Origin: Glycomyces sambucus | Lineage (GTDB): Bacteria > Actinomycetota > Actinomycetes > Mycobacteriales > Micromonosporaceae | Reading direction: 5' to 3' | Assembly (NCBI RefSeq): GCF_900102815.1 | Contig: NZ_FNGF01000006.1 | Span: 186,001 to 250,000, forward strand | DNA length: 64,000 nt | In this document: piece by piece, positions 1-8,950 of the stretch | Layout: the number at the start of each line of letters is the position of its first letter | Position numbering within the stretch: position 1 is the stretch's first letter | Program-made: the position numbers and the translations under genes | Notes under the pieces: generated by a model | What the model was told of the DNA's origin: nothing | The model's database searches: none | What the model saw: only the letters and a program-made list of their open reading frames with translations

Positions 1-1
1 C

Positions 2-1015
2 ATCGCCGCCCTCGCCGCCGCGGGGGCCACGGCGTTCTTCTTCGTCCAGCCCGCGGCCGGCCACGGCACGGCCACCAGTCCCCCGTCCCGGCAGTACAGC
101 TGCTGGGAGCGCTGGGGCGACGACCACCTCAACCCCGACATGGCCGACACCGACCCCATGTGCGCGCAGGCGTGGCAGGCCAACCCCAACACCATGTGGA
201 ACTGGAACGGCCTGCTGCGCGAGGGCATGGCCGGCCAGCACGAGTCGCGCATCCCCGACAACCAGCTCTGCTCCGGCGGCCGGGCCGAGGGCGGCCGGTA
301 CAACTCGCTCGACGCGGCGGGCGCCTGGCACACCACGCCGCTGAACAACAACTTCACGCTGCACTACGAGGACACCGCCGTCCACGGCGGGGACTACTAC
401 TGGGTCTACGTCTCCAAGCAGGGCTACGACGCCACGACCGACGCCCTCGACTGGGCCGACCTCGAGCGCGTCGTCAGCACCGGGGTCTACGAGCCCGGCG
501 AGGCCGTCGACATCCCCGTCAGCGCGCCCGGGCGCACCGGCCGCCACGTGGTCTACGTCGTGTGGCAGGCCAGCCACATCGACCAGGCGTTCTACTCCTG
601 CTCCGACGTGTGGTTCGGCGGCGGCGGCCCGACCGACCCGCCGACCGACCCCACCGAGGAGCCCACCGACCCGACCGACCCCCCGACGGACCCGACCGAC
701 CCGCCCGCGGACCTGAGCTGCGCGGCGACCACCTCGGTCAACAGCTGGGGCTCGGGCGCCACGGTCACCGTGACCGTGCGCAACACCGGCACCCGCACCG
801 TCAACTCGTGGATGCTCCACTGGGCCTGGGCGTCCGGCTCGACCGCGGCGGTGAGCAGCATCTGGAACGCCTCGCACTCCACGATGGGCGGCATGCAGAT
901 GGCCGCGCCCGTGGGGTGGAACCAGACCATAGCGGCCGGCGGCTCGGTCTCCTTCGGGTTCAACGTGAACGGCGCGTTGAGCACGATGCCCGAGATCGAC
1001 TGCCTGCCTTCATAA
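2..1015 (+). CDS. Secreted AA10 lytic polysaccharide monooxygenase with CBM2 (5' end outside window)
   Basis: Copper-dependent oxidative cleavage of crystalline cellulose outside the cell. The frame is open from base 2, and the first methionine at 140 lies inside the catalytic domain, so the start is upstream of the window. The visible part begins in a signal peptide (hydrophobic, ending FFFVQPAAG) followed by HGTATSPPSR, whose first His should be the mature N-terminus and half of the copper histidine brace. The second His is probably in AVHGGDYYWVY. The AA10 domain ends near FYSCSDVWF, then a Pro/Thr/Asp linker leads to a CBM2 beginning LSCAATTSVNSWGSG. A paralogue follows on the same strand. 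C1-type cellulose oxidation is inferred from similarity to Streptomyces LPMO10C-type enzymes. Confidence 0.93.
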   Translation: MAALAAAGATAFFFVQPAAGHGTATSPPSRQYSCWERWGDDHLNPDMADTDPMCAQAWQANPNTMWNWNGLLREGMAGQHESRIPDNQLCSGGRAEGGRYNSLDAAGAWHTTPLNNNFTLHYEDTAVHGGDYYWVYVSKQGYDATTDALDWADLERVVSTGVYEPGEAVDIPVSAPGRTGRHVVYVVWQASHIDQAFYSCSDVWFGGGGPTDPPTDPTEEPTDPTDPPTDPTDPPADLSCAATTSVNSWGSGATVTVTVRNTGTRTVNSWMLHWAWASGSTAAVSSIWNASHSTMGGMQMAAPVGWNQTIAAGGSVSFGFNVNGALSTMPEIDCLPS

Positions 1016-1033
1016 CCGGCGCGACCCCGACGG

Positions 1034-1066
1034 CGGCGGTCCCGGTCCTCGCGACCGGGACCGCCG
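1034..1066 (+). terminator. Hairpin terminator after the first LPMO
   Basis: A 14-bp GC-rich stem (1034-1047 with 1053-1066) with a 5-nt loop lies 19 bp after the stop codon. There is no T-run, as is usual in high-GC actinobacteria. Confidence 0.7.
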
Positions 1067-1168
1067 TCGCGTCCACCCGCCCGACGCCCGCGCATCGACG
1101 GAGTTCGATTGGACGGACGACAGAAATATCCGCCCCGGGGTTTACATGCGCAGCTCAAGCCAGTTACA

Positions 1169-1209
1169 TTGAAAGTTCTCAATGTTCCTATATTTTGGGA
1201 GCGCTTACA
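1169..1209 (+). promoter_or_regulatory. Candidate promoter and CebR-like operator of the second LPMO gene
   Basis: TTGAAA (1169-1174), a 16-bp spacer and TATTTT (1191-1196) form a possible promoter. TGGGAGCGCTTACA at 1196-1209 matches 12 of 14 positions of the cellobiose-responsive CebR operator TGGGAGCGCTCCCA known from Streptomyces cellulase genes. The operator would cover the start site and touch the ATG at 1209, giving an almost leaderless mRNA. A short inverted repeat, CATTGA (1167-1172) with TCAATG (1179-1184), lies within the promoter. Confidence 0.5.
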
Positions 1210-2345
1210 TGCTCAGACTCCGCAACCGCCTCGCGCACCGCACCGACCCGCCCGGACCGGGCCGGCGGCGCCTGCGCACCCTCCTGTTCACCATCGCCGC
1301 GGTCGTCGCGGCCGGCACCGCCGCGATCCTGTTCGTGCAGCCGGCCTCCAGCCACGGCACCTCCATCGCCCAGCCCTCCCGCCACTACAGCTGCTGGGAG
1401 CGGTGGGGCTCGGACTTCCAGAACCCGGCCATGGAGACCCAGGACCCGATGTGCTGGGCCGCATGGCAGAACGACACCAACGCCATGTGGAACTGGAACG
1501 GCCTCTACCGGGAGCAGGTCGCCGGCAACCACCAGGCCGCCGTCCCCGACAACCAGCTCTGCTCCGGCGGCAGGACGGGCGGCACCCGGTACGCCGCGCT
1601 CGACACGCCCGGCCCCTGGAAGACCACCCAGGTGGGCAGCAGCTTCACGTTCACCAACTGGGACCAGGCGAACCACGGCGCCGACTACTACCGCGTCTAC
1701 GTCACCAAGCAGGGCTACAACGCCCAGACGGACGCACTCGACTGGGCCGACCTGGAACTGCTGAAGGACACCGGGGACATCGACCCCGGCGTCGGCCGGA
1801 CCCCGCCCTCGGGCGGCGGCACCCTCGTCGACATCCCGATCACCGCGCCGAACCGGACCGGGCACCATGTGGTGTACATGATCTGGCAGGCCAGCCACCA
1901 GGACCAGACGTTCTACTCCTGCTCCGACGTGTGGTTCGGCTCCGGCCAGCCGCAGGAGCCCACCGGCGGGCCCACCGAGGAGCCCACGGACGACCCGACC
2001 AGCGGCGAGCCGACCGAGGAGCCCACCACGGGCGCCCCCGCCGGCTACAGCTGCTCGGCGACGGCCACGGTCAACTCGTGGGGCTCGGGCGCCTCGGTCA
2101 GCGTGAAGGTGAAGAACACCGGCTCGCAGGCCATCCACACCTGGATGCTCCACTGGACGTGGCCCGCTTCGGGCGTGGCGATCAGCCAGATATGGAACGC
2201 CTCGCACTCCACGATGGGCGGCATGCAGATGGCCGCACCCGTCTCCTGGAACGCGGCGGTCGCGCTGAACGGCACGGTCGAATTCGGGTTCAACGTCAAC
2301 GGACCGCTCACCACCGCACCGACGTTCGACTGCTTCCCGACCTAG
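1209..2345 (+). CDS. Secreted AA10 lytic polysaccharide monooxygenase with CBM2
   Basis: Second LPMO, paralogous to the one just upstream. I start at ATG 1209 rather than ATG 1182, because 1182 lies between the putative -35 and -10. An Arg-rich N-terminus and hydrophobic segment (LLFTIAAVVAAGTAAILFV) form the signal peptide, ending before HGTSIAQPSR, whose His should bind copper. The second brace His is likely in ANHGADYYRVY. Conserved blocks include PDNQLCSGG and FYSCSDVWF. A Pro/Thr/Glu-rich linker joins a C-terminal CBM2 (YSCSATATVNSWGSG onward). Compared with the first copy it has an extra Gly/Pro-rich loop near residue 200. There is no clear ribosome binding site. Confidence 0.93.
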   Translation: MLRLRNRLAHRTDPPGPGRRRLRTLLFTIAAVVAAGTAAILFVQPASSHGTSIAQPSRHYSCWERWGSDFQNPAMETQDPMCWAAWQNDTNAMWNWNGLYREQVAGNHQAAVPDNQLCSGGRTGGTRYAALDTPGPWKTTQVGSSFTFTNWDQANHGADYYRVYVTKQGYNAQTDALDWADLELLKDTGDIDPGVGRTPPSGGGTLVDIPITAPNRTGHHVVYMIWQASHQDQTFYSCSDVWFGSGQPQEPTGGPTEEPTDDPTSGEPTEEPTTGAPAGYSCSATATVNSWGSGASVSVKVKNTGSQAIHTWMLHWTWPASGVAISQIWNASHSTMGGMQMAAPVSWNAAVALNGTVEFGFNVNGPLTTAPTFDCFPT

Positions 2346-2361
2346 GGGCGCAGAGAGCAGC

Positions 2362-2385
2362 GGCCCGGGGCTCGCGCCCCGGGCC
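2362..2385. terminator. Bidirectional hairpin terminator
   Basis: A perfect 10-bp stem (2362-2371 with 2376-2385) and 4-nt loop sits between the convergent LPMO and DUF3159 genes. Confidence 0.75.
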
Positions 2386-2391
2386 ATTCCG

Positions 2392-3114
2392 TCATTCGCC
2401 TTTGAGCACGTCCGGCGGCTCCTGGCCCACCGCGCGCATGTGGCGGCGCACCGCCCAGATCGTGAAGGCCGTCAGCGCGATCGTGACCGGCCAGCCGCCG
2501 AAGAGGGTCATCATCCCCAGCGCGTTGTCCGCGTCGATCCAGTACAGCCAGATGCGGACCGCGTTCTTGGCGAGGAACACCACGCCCCACAGGATCGTGA
2601 TTCTGGAGAGGATGTCGACCAGCGGCTTGTTCTGCCGCCACTCCTTCTTGCCGCCCTGCGCCACGACGGCGTAGATCCACCCGATCACCGGGTGGCGCAC
2701 CAGCGCCGAGACGATGAGCAGGACCCCGTAGATCGAACCCTGGATGATCCCCGGCAGGTAGAAGTCGCGCGCGTCGGTGGACCGCCACGCCAGGAACGCG
2801 CCGAGCGCGATCCCGAAGAGCCCGTTGAGGGCGTGCCGGATCGACTCCTTGCGCGCCGCGCGCCACGCCGCGATCCCCAGCGCGCTCGCCGCGGAGATCA
2901 CGATCGCCCACTGGAGGCCGCTGAGCGGCCCCATCCGGTCGGGAAGGAGCGGGTTGAGGATGACGAACAGGGTGATCGGGACGGCCGCCTCGACGACGCC
3001 CTTGACGCCGCCGAGCTGCTGGGAGAGCTGCTCGGTGAACGGCGGGAGCTCGTCCGGGTCGGCGCCGTCGCGGGTCTCGGCGCCCGGCTTGCGGCTCGGC
3101 GTCTCGGTGCTCAA
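2392..3114 (-). CDS. DUF3159 family multi-pass membrane protein
   Basis: 240-residue protein of unknown function, conserved in actinobacteria. The start is TTG at 3114, six bases after GGAAGG; the much longer upstream frame has no better start. The N-terminus is acidic and soluble (STETPSRKPGAETRDGADPDE), followed by about five or six membrane segments, including VVEAAVPITLFVILNPLL and WPVTIALTAFTIWAV. Charged loops carry motifs seen in DUF3159 (KESIRHALNGLFG, GWIYAVVAQGGKKEWRQ). It follows the OB-fold gene after a short gap, the usual DUF3710/OB-fold/DUF3159 order, so it is probably in one operon with them. Confidence 0.85.
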   Translation of the reverse strand: MSTETPSRKPGAETRDGADPDELPPFTEQLSQQLGGVKGVVEAAVPITLFVILNPLLPDRMGPLSGLQWAIVISAASALGIAAWRAARKESIRHALNGLFGIALGAFLAWRSTDARDFYLPGIIQGSIYGVLLIVSALVRHPVIGWIYAVVAQGGKKEWRQNKPLVDILSRITILWGVVFLAKNAVRIWLYWIDADNALGMMTLFGGWPVTIALTAFTIWAVRRHMRAVGQEPPDVLKGE

Positions 3115-3149
3115 TGCGGGCCTTCCAGTTCGATGTGGCCGGTCCGCGC

Positions 3150-3524
3150 TCAGGGGCGCAGCTCGTAGGTCGGGTTGTAGATCGCGAGGCGTCCGTCGCT
3201 GGTCTGGGCGACGCGCCCGCGTGCGACGAGCCTGGTCCCGGCCTCCAAGCCCACGATACGCCGTCGGCCCATCCAGACCAATGCGACCTGACCGGTGCCG
3301 TCGTAGAGTTCGGCCTCCACCGAAGGGGACCGGCCGTCGGTGCGGTGCACGACGGCGCGGAGCCTCCCGGCGACGACCGCGAGCTGCCGGGCCTCGAGGT
3401 CGGCGAGGGGCACCGCGTCGGCGTCGCTCTCGCGGCGCACCTCGGCGGCGAACAGCTCCTGCTGGGGGACGGCCAGGCGCCGGAGCCACTCGCGGAGCCC
3501 GGCGCGCCCCTCGGCGGGGGCCAC
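3150..3524 (-). CDS. OB-fold nucleic acid binding domain protein
   Basis: 124-residue soluble protein with a single OB-fold, seen in VVAGRLRAVVHRTDGRS, EAELYDGTGQVALVWMGRR and LVARGRVAQTSDGRLAIYNP. This is the tRNA-anticodon/RecG-wedge type OB-fold of small actinobacterial proteins; nucleic-acid binding is inferred from the fold. It starts with GTG at 3524, whose G is shared with the TAG stop of the DUF3710 gene (TAGTG), so translation is probably coupled. The N-terminal 30 residues (GLREWLRRLAVPQQELFAAE) look helical. Confidence 0.85.
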   Translation of the reverse strand: MAPAEGRAGLREWLRRLAVPQQELFAAEVRRESDADAVPLADLEARQLAVVAGRLRAVVHRTDGRSPSVEAELYDGTGQVALVWMGRRRIVGLEAGTRLVARGRVAQTSDGRLAIYNPTYELRP

Positions 3525-4267
3525 TACCGCTTCGGGCGCGGTGAGGGCTTGCGGCGCACCTGGGGCCGCGGGGTGTCCCCGGCGGCGATGATGGCGCGGC
3601 TGCCGTCGCCGCCCTCGGCCTTGCGCTGCGCGATGCGGGCGGCGGCCTCCTCGGCCATCTTCGGCGGGAGCTTCAGCGGCAGCGGCTCGCGCACCGGCAT
3701 GGCGATGGAGCCGCGGTCGATGACGAGGTCGCGCAGGGCCTCGTCGAGTTCGGGGGCGGCGTCCTCGTCGAGGGCCCGCTGGCCCTGGAAGGTCGCCTGC
3801 ACGAACCAGCGGGGGCCGTCGACGCCGCAGAAGCGCACCGTGTTGGCGCCCTTCTTGGTGGCGACCTTGGCGATGAGCTCGGTGCCCCAGCGGCCCTCGA
3901 CCTCCTCGACCTGGCCGCCCTGCCCGGCGACCGTGGTCGTCAGCTCCTCGCGGATCTCGGGCCAGATGCCCTCCGAGCGCGGCGCGGCGCGCACCAGCAG
4001 CTGGAGCGCGGAGGACCCGGTGGTGAGCAGGACCTGGCTGATGTTGCCCTTGGCGTCGGTCTGGGCCTGAAAGCCCACGCCCTTGGGGACGGGGAGTCGG
4101 ATCGCTCCCAGGTCGATGCGCCGGATGCCGTCCTCGGGGGCGTCGGCGGCGTCGTAGGGGCCCTCGGTGGCCTCGCGCTCGTACGTCTCGCCGCTCTCGG
4201 CCAGCGAGTCGAGGACCGCGCCCTCGGCGGGACGCTGCTTCTTGGACCCCCGTCGCCGTTTAAACAC
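3524..4267 (-). CDS. DUF3710 family protein
   Basis: 247 residues, soluble, function unknown. GTG at 4267 is preceded by GAGGAG. It has a basic N-terminus ([12 protein letters not shown]), an acidic segment, a conserved core ([51 protein letters not shown]) and a basic Pro/Arg C-terminal tail ([14 protein letters not shown]). The start overlaps the end of dut by 8 bp and the stop overlaps the OB-fold start, so dut, DUF3710, OB-fold and DUF3159 look like one transcript. Any role in nucleotide or DNA metabolism is inferred only from dut and the OB-fold neighbour. Confidence 0.85.
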   Translation of the reverse strand: MFKRRRGSKKQRPAEGAVLDSLAESGETYEREATEGPYDAADAPEDGIRRIDLGAIRLPVPKGVGFQAQTDAKGNISQVLLTTGSSALQLLVRAAPRSEGIWPEIREELTTTVAGQGGQVEEVEGRWGTELIAKVATKKGANTVRFCGVDGPRWFVQATFQGQRALDEDAAPELDEALRDLVIDRGSIAMPVREPLPLKLPPKMAEEAAARIAQRKAEGGDGSRAIIAAGDTPRPQVRRKPSPRPKR

Positions 4268-4739
4268 GTTCGCTCTTCTCCTCTGCAAGTCGGCGGTGCC
4301 CGCCGGTGGAACCGTGGCCGTCCGCGCCGCGCTGCGTCGGCGCGAAGTCGTCGACCTCGGTGAAACGGGCTCGCACAACCGGTTGGACTACCAATTGTGC
4401 GACACGGTCGCCGCGTTCGATGACGGCGGTCCGCTCGGGGTCGAGGTTGACGAGGTTGATCTTGATCTCACCGCGGTAGCCGGAGTCGATGGTGCCGGGC
4501 GCGTTCACGATGGTCACGCCGAGGCGGTGGGCGAGCCCCGAGCGCGGGTTCGTGTAGCCCACGTGCCCGTCGGGGATCGCCACGGCGACGCCGGTGCCGA
4601 CGAGGGCCCGCTGGCCGGGGGCCAGCTCGACGCCTTCGGCCGCGTACAGGTCGGCGCCCGCGTCGCCCTCGTGGGCGTAGGCGGGGACCGGCAGGTCGGG
4701 GTCGAGCCGCCGCAGGGCGACCGGGACTTCCGCGCTCAT
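4260..4739 (-). CDS. dut: dUTP diphosphatase
   Basis: Hydrolyses dUTP to dUMP and pyrophosphate, keeping uracil out of DNA and feeding dTMP synthesis. The 159-residue length is normal for the trimeric enzyme. All five motifs are present: [14 protein letters not shown] (1), NPRSGLA (2), [17 protein letters not shown] with the catalytic Asp (3), [13 protein letters not shown] (4), and a C-terminal Gly-rich arm [12 protein letters not shown] (5) in which the usual aromatic residue is His. First gene of a tightly packed minus-strand run. Confidence 0.96.
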   Translation of the reverse strand: MSAEVPVALRRLDPDLPVPAYAHEGDAGADLYAAEGVELAPGQRALVGTGVAVAIPDGHVGYTNPRSGLAHRLGVTIVNAPGTIDSGYRGEIKINLVNLDPERTAVIERGDRVAQLVVQPVVRARFTEVDDFAPTQRGADGHGSTGGHRRLAEEKSERV

Positions 4740-4794
4740 CGGGTTCCTCTCACTCGCGGACGCACGCCGCGCTCACTGGTCTGGGTGCGGGGAT

Positions 4795-5286
4795 ATGGTC
4801 TCAGATATGAGGAGTGGGGAACGGTACGCCGAGCGCATGAGGCTCCCGCTGGCGGGCTGGCTCGCCGTGGCCGCGCTGGCGGTCGTCGCCGCGGCCCTGT
4901 CGAACATGGGCGACATGCGCTGGTGGCGCGTCGCCGCGAGCCTGGTGGTGCTGGTGGTGCCGCTGGTCGGGGCCTGGTGGCTGGGCCGGCTGCCGGTCCG
5001 GGTGGTCGAGGAGGCCGACGGCGGGAGGTGGCTCCACGTCGACGACGCGCGGCTGCCGATGTCGGCGGTCGCCGCGGTGGAGGTCCTGGACCCGGTTGCG
5101 TACTCCGACGCGCTCGGGGTCGCGCAGCACCCGCTGGCGTTCGTGGTCCAGCGGCCGTGGCTCGGCCGGGGCGTGCGGATCGTGCTCGACGACCCCGAGG
5201 ACCCGACCCCGTACTGGATCGTGTCCTCGCGGGCGCCTGAGCGCCTCCGTGACGCGCTCCTGGCGTCCACTCCCACCCGCGCCTAG
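4795..5286 (+). CDS. DUF3093 family membrane protein
   Basis: 163 residues, divergent from dut. Two N-terminal membrane helices (LAGWLAVAALAVVAAALS and VAASLVVLVVPLVGAWWLG) are followed by a soluble C-terminal part with the DUF3093 signature: LPMSAVAAVEVLDPVAY, VVQRPWLGRGVRIVLDDP, PYWIVSSRAPERL. Function unknown. It commonly neighbours dut in actinobacteria. ATG 4807, four codons downstream, is an alternative start. Confidence 0.85.
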   Translation: MVSDMRSGERYAERMRLPLAGWLAVAALAVVAAALSNMGDMRWWRVAASLVVLVVPLVGAWWLGRLPVRVVEEADGGRWLHVDDARLPMSAVAAVEVLDPVAYSDALGVAQHPLAFVVQRPWLGRGVRIVLDDPEDPTPYWIVSSRAPERLRDALLASTPTRA

Positions 5287-5368
5287 GGTTCGGCCCCGGG
5301 CAAGCGAGACGGCCCGCGAGAGCGGTACTCCCACGAGCCGTGCGCTTTCCGAGGGGTCGGTGCCGCGC

Positions 5369-5665
5369 CTACGCGCAGTCCTTGCAGATCGGCTGCCCGT
5401 TCTTCTCCTTGGCGTACTGGCTCCGGTGGTGGACCAGGAAGCAGGAGGAGCATCGGAACTCGTCGGCCTGCATCGGCAGGACCTTGACGGAGAGCTCCTC
5501 GTCGCCGAGGTCGGCGCCGGGCAGCTCGAAGTTCTCGGCGACCTCGGCCTCGTCCACGTCCACCGACCCCGATTGGTCGGTACGACCCTTGGCCAGCGCC
5601 TCGATGCCGTCGGGGCCAGGGGTCTCTTCCTTGTCCCGGCGGGGGGCGTCGTAGTCGGTTGCCAT
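5369..5665 (-). CDS. DUF4193 family zinc-ribbon protein
   Basis: 98-residue acidic protein of unknown function, near-universal in actinobacteria. The N-terminus is disordered (ATDYDAPRRDKEETPGPD), followed by an acidic stretch (SVDVDEAEVAENFELPG) and a C-terminal zinc ribbon with FRCSSCFLVHHRSQ and PICKDCA. Four Cys in two CxxC pairs probably bind zinc. ATG at 5665 follows GGGAGTGG. It is convergent with DUF3093 and divergent from the LytR_C gene. Confidence 0.88.
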   Translation of the reverse strand: MATDYDAPRRDKEETPGPDGIEALAKGRTDQSGSVDVDEAEVAENFELPGADLGDEELSVKVLPMQADEFRCSSCFLVHHRSQYAKEKNGQPICKDCA

Positions 5666-6014
5666 TGTTTTCCACTCCCATTGGTTCGCATCTGTGGCAC
5701 CGGAAACCGAGCTCGGGGTGCCGTCGGCGTGCTCGGGTGACACGGCGGCTCGGCTCGGGCCCGGCGGGTTCGGTTCCTCCGTGCAGGCGGCGTACCTTAC
5801 CGCGTGCAGTCCATTCCTATACACGATGCCCCTCGCTTTTTCATCCCCATTGTGGCGAGAAACACTTTCGTGGCGAGGGCTGCGAGTGTACCGCCTCTCG
5901 CCCACGGAGACGACCCGCGCACGATAGCCTTCCCATGGCAACGTTTGCGGGACGTCGGATCGTCTTAGGGCCGGAAGATGAACTGCTGGGGATGAACACT
6001 CGGGGAGGCAAGCC
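5666..6014. other. 349-bp divergent intergenic region
   Basis: Contains no convincing gene. The middle (about 5810-5875) is less GC-rich and should hold promoters for the DUF4193 and LytR_C genes, but I could not fix clear -35/-10 pairs. A direct repeat of GTGGCGAG occurs at 5852 and 5870. Confidence 0.5.
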
Positions 6015-6527
6015 GTGCGTATCGCTCGTATCCGCGCTTTGGTAGTGCTGTGCGCATTGGCGCTGGTCGCCGGTCTGGTGACGCTGTGGGCGATCAGGAA
6101 CGACTCGCAGCTGTCGGCGAGCAGCGACTGCGAGCCGGGCGCCGTGGAGATCAAGACCGCGCCCATCCCCGACCCCTCCGAGATCGAGGTGATCGTCCTC
6201 AACGGGACCGACCAGTCCGGTCTCGCCGACCAGGCGGCCGCGCAGCTGGCCGACCGCGGGTTCGTGGTCGTGTCGACCGGCGACGCCCCCGAGACCTACG
6301 ACGGGACCGCGCTCGTGCAGTACGGGCCGGAGCAGTACGCCGCGGGCCTGCACACGTACGCGTACTTCTACCAGGGCCGCGACGGGTTCGCCCTCGACTG
6401 GGACCAGCCGATCACGATCACCCTGGGGAGCGACTTCCGCGAGGTCAGGTCCGCGTCGGACGCGCGGCAGTCGTTCGCGCAGAGCGGCGGCATCGAGGCG
6501 CCCGAGGGCACCTGCACGGTAGAATAG
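6015..6527 (+). CDS. Membrane-anchored LytR C-terminal domain protein
   Basis: 170 residues, GTG start. One N-terminal helix ([20 protein letters not shown]) anchors an extracytoplasmic LytR_C domain, seen in [30 protein letters not shown] and the following beta strands. It lacks the LCP phosphotransferase domain, so it is a stand-alone accessory domain as commonly found near DUF4193 in actinobacteria. A cell-envelope role is inferred. The C-terminal Cys (EGTCTVE) could pair with Cys38 (SDCEPG). Confidence 0.85.
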   Translation: MRIARIRALVVLCALALVAGLVTLWAIRNDSQLSASSDCEPGAVEIKTAPIPDPSEIEVIVLNGTDQSGLADQAAAQLADRGFVVVSTGDAPETYDGTALVQYGPEQYAAGLHTYAYFYQGRDGFALDWDQPITITLGSDFREVRSASDARQSFAQSGGIEAPEGTCTVE

Positions 6528-6730
6528 GCCGCCGTCACCCCCGACGCCTCACTGAAAATGCGGAAACACAGCTCGAAACGGCATCACGGACGGGCCGCAG
6601 GCGATTTTCGGCGCTACAATTCACGCCTGCCCGGTCGTTGTGCCGACCTGGGCTGCCGACCCAATATCCAATGCTCACCCGCTATGGAGCCCGGCTGCGC
6701 CGTGCCCGCCATTGCCTCGGAAGGTTGCTC

Positions 6731-8347
6731 GTGACTGACGCACGTCCCACCGGCACAGACGTCAATACCCTGACCGACTCGCTGCTCGCTCTGGCCCGAG
6801 AGAGCAACGGGCAGCTGACGTCCGCGACGGTCGCCCAGGTTCTGGAGTCGGCGTCGGCCTCCCCCGCCGAAGGCAAGAAGGTCCTCCGCGCGCTCGCCGA
6901 GGCCGATGTGACCGTGGTCGTGGACGGCTCCTCCTCCACGCGCAAGCGAGTACCGGCCGCCCGCACCGCCACCTCCTCCCGGACCACCACCGCCAAGGCC
7001 GCCAAGAAGGCCGCGGTGAAGAAGACCGCCGTCAAGAAGGCCGTCCCCGCCGGCGACGAGGACGAGGGCGACGGCGCGGTCGCAGACGGCGCGGTCAAGA
7101 AGGCCGCCAAGAAGACCGCGGTGAAGAAGGCCGCCGTCAAGAAGACGGCGAAGAAGGCCGTCGCGAAGAAGGCCGCCCCCTCCGGCGAGGAGGAGCCCGA
7201 CGAGGCCGACCTCGCCGCGGCCGCCGTCGAGGACGAGGACGCGCTGGCCGAGGCCGCCGCCGTCGCCCCGGCGAAGAAGGCGTCGCGCAAGAAGGCCGCC
7301 AAGAAGACCACCGCCCGCGGGAAGTCCAAGAAGGACGACGAGGACGACGACGAGGAGTCCGGCTTCGAGTGGGACGAGGAGGACTCCGAAGCCCTGAAGC
7401 AGGCCCGCAAGGACGCCGAGATGACGGCCTCGGCCGACTCGGTGCGCGCGTACCTCAAGCAGATCGGCAAGGTCCCGCTCCTCAACGCGGCCCAGGAGGT
7501 CGAGCTCGCCAAGCGCATCGAGGCCGGCCTGTACGCCGTCGAGCGCGTCAAGCTCCTCAAGGAGGGCGGCGAGGAGATCCCGACGCAGATGCGCCGCGAC
7601 CTCGAGTGGATCGTCCGCGACGGCGACCGCGCCAAGGACCACCTCCTGGAGGCGAACCTCCGCCTCGTCGTCTCGCTCGCCAAGCGCTACACCGGCCGCG
7701 GCATGGCGTTCCTGGACCTGATCCAGGAGGGCAACCTCGGCCTCATCCGCGCCGTCGAGAAGTTCGACTACACCAAGGGCTACAAGTTCTCCACGTACGC
7801 CACGTGGTGGATCCGCCAGGCGATCACCCGCGCCATGGCCGACCAGGCGCGGACCATCCGCATACCGGTCCACATGGTCGAGGTCATCAACAAGCTCGGC
7901 CGCATCCAGCGCGAACTGCTCCAGGACCTGGGCCGCGAGCCCAGCCCAGACGAGCTCGCCAAGGAGATGGACATCTCGCCGGAGAAGGTCCTGGAGATCC
8001 AGCAGTACGCGCGCGAGCCGATCAGCCTGGACCAGACCATCGGCGACGAGGGCGACAGCCAGCTCGGCGACTTCATCGAGGACTCCGAGGCCATCGTGGC
8101 CGTCGACGCGGTCTCCTTCTCGCTCCTCCAGGGCCAGCTCCAGCAGGTGCTCCAGACCCTCTCGGAGCGCGAGGCCGGCGTCGTGCGCCTGCGCTTCGGC
8201 CTCACCGACGGCCAGCCGCGGACCCTGGACGAGATCGGTCAGGTCTACGGGGTCACCCGCGAGCGGATCCGCCAGATCGAGTCCAAGACGATGTCCAAAT
8301 TGCGACACCCGTCCCGCTCGCAGGTGCTGCGCGACTACCTCGATTAG
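6731..8347 (+). CDS. sigA: Principal RNA polymerase sigma factor (SigA/HrdB type)
   Basis: Primary sigma70 directing housekeeping transcription; 538 residues from GTG 6731, which follows GGAAGG. An N-terminal helical region (residues 1-70) precedes about 150 residues of low-complexity Lys/Ala repeats ([14 protein letters not shown]) mixed with acidic runs, as in Streptomyces HrdB. Then come region 1.2 ([16 protein letters not shown]), region 2 ([52 protein letters not shown]), region 3 ([19 protein letters not shown]) and region 4 ([20 protein letters not shown]). It is followed by DUF7455 and the helicase, a conserved neighbourhood. Confidence 0.97.
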   Translation: MTDARPTGTDVNTLTDSLLALARESNGQLTSATVAQVLESASASPAEGKKVLRALAEADVTVVVDGSSSTRKRVPAARTATSSRTTTAKAAKKAAVKKTAVKKAVPAGDEDEGDGAVADGAVKKAAKKTAVKKAAVKKTAKKAVAKKAAPSGEEEPDEADLAAAAVEDEDALAEAAAVAPAKKASRKKAAKKTTARGKSKKDDEDDDEESGFEWDEEDSEALKQARKDAEMTASADSVRAYLKQIGKVPLLNAAQEVELAKRIEAGLYAVERVKLLKEGGEEIPTQMRRDLEWIVRDGDRAKDHLLEANLRLVVSLAKRYTGRGMAFLDLIQEGNLGLIRAVEKFDYTKGYKFSTYATWWIRQAITRAMADQARTIRIPVHMVEVINKLGRIQRELLQDLGREPSPDELAKEMDISPEKVLEIQQYAREPISLDQTIGDEGDSQLGDFIEDSEAIVAVDAVSFSLLQGQLQQVLQTLSEREAGVVRLRFGLTDGQPRTLDEIGQVYGVTRERIRQIESKTMSKLRHPSRSQVLRDYLD

Positions 8348-8657
8348 GGCCCGGACTGTTCGCTGTCGGCTTACACGGCACCCGGACTCGCCGTCGCCCC
8401 GCAGCTGGGACCTGGTGTGTATCACCCGAACGGGTGGGTACCTGAAAGACGCGCCGGGTTGTCGATCGCCGTTCCGTGGGCTACGGTGTGGAACAACTAT
8501 CCCGACCGTCAAGGGCGAGTGAGCCGAGTCTCAGTCGGTCGATGTCGGGAAGGGGTAGTACAGTGCAGGCGTTGAACGGAACGAGCCGGTCAACAGGCCG
8601 ACAGAACACCTACGTTGTGTTGAAAGCACAGCGACCGAACGCAGCGGAGGACCTGGT
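8348..8657. other. 310-bp intergenic region between sigA and DUF7455
   Basis: No credible protein gene; the 61-codon frame at 8476 lacks a ribosome site and family features. It holds a 14-bp palindrome (8423-8436) identical to one upstream of lexA, and probably the DUF7455 promoter. Confidence 0.5.
8423..8436. promoter_or_regulatory. Palindrome shared with the lexA upstream region
   Basis: CACCCGAACGGGTG is a near-perfect inverted repeat with arms CACCCG/CGGGTG. Its reverse complement occurs at 31476-31489. It may be the operator of an unidentified dimeric regulator, or a small hairpin. Confidence 0.35.
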
Positions 8658-8897
8658 ATGACATCCACCCTGACGCCCCCGCCCCAGACGGAGGAACGTC
8701 CGATCGCGGGCGAGCGCTGCGATCGGTGTAGCGCCGCGGCAAAGCTTCGCGTGACCCTGGCCGAAGGCGGCGACCTCGTCTTCTGCGGCCACCACGCGAA
8801 CCAGTTCGCCGAGAAGCTCGTGCCGATCGCCATCGACTTCACCGCCGACCCCGAATTCGAGTGGCGCGGCACCGACCTCATGGCCTCGGAGAACTAA
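8658..8897 (+). CDS. DUF7455 family small protein
   Basis: 79-residue soluble protein conserved beside the principal sigma gene in many actinobacteria; function unknown. Pro/Thr-rich N-terminus, then a small Cys/His core: ERCDRCSAAAKLRVTLAEGG and LVFCGHHANQFAEKL. The two CxxC/CxHH pairs suggest one bound zinc. ATG 8658 follows GGAGG at a good distance. Confidence 0.85.
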   Translation: MTSTLTPPPQTEERPIAGERCDRCSAAAKLRVTLAEGGDLVFCGHHANQFAEKLVPIAIDFTADPEFEWRGTDLMASEN

Positions 8898-8920
8898 GCC
8901 CGGATACGTCACAGACTTCA

Positions 8921-8950
8921 AGGGCCCGAACGGATATCCGTTCGGGCCCT
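8921..8950. terminator. Perfect 30-bp palindromic bidirectional terminator
   Basis: 8921-8935 and 8936-8950 are exact reverse complements with centre GGATATCC. It lies 24 bp after the DUF7455 stop and faces the 3' end of the convergent helicase gene. Confidence 0.8.

Noticed and set aside
1182-1208. Upstream ATG start of the second LPMO
   Set aside because: It falls between the predicted -35 and -10, so it would not be transcribed; ATG 1209 gives a normal signal peptide.
8476-8661. 61-codon open frame after sigA
   Set aside because: No ribosome site, no family features, and it runs into the DUF7455 start region.
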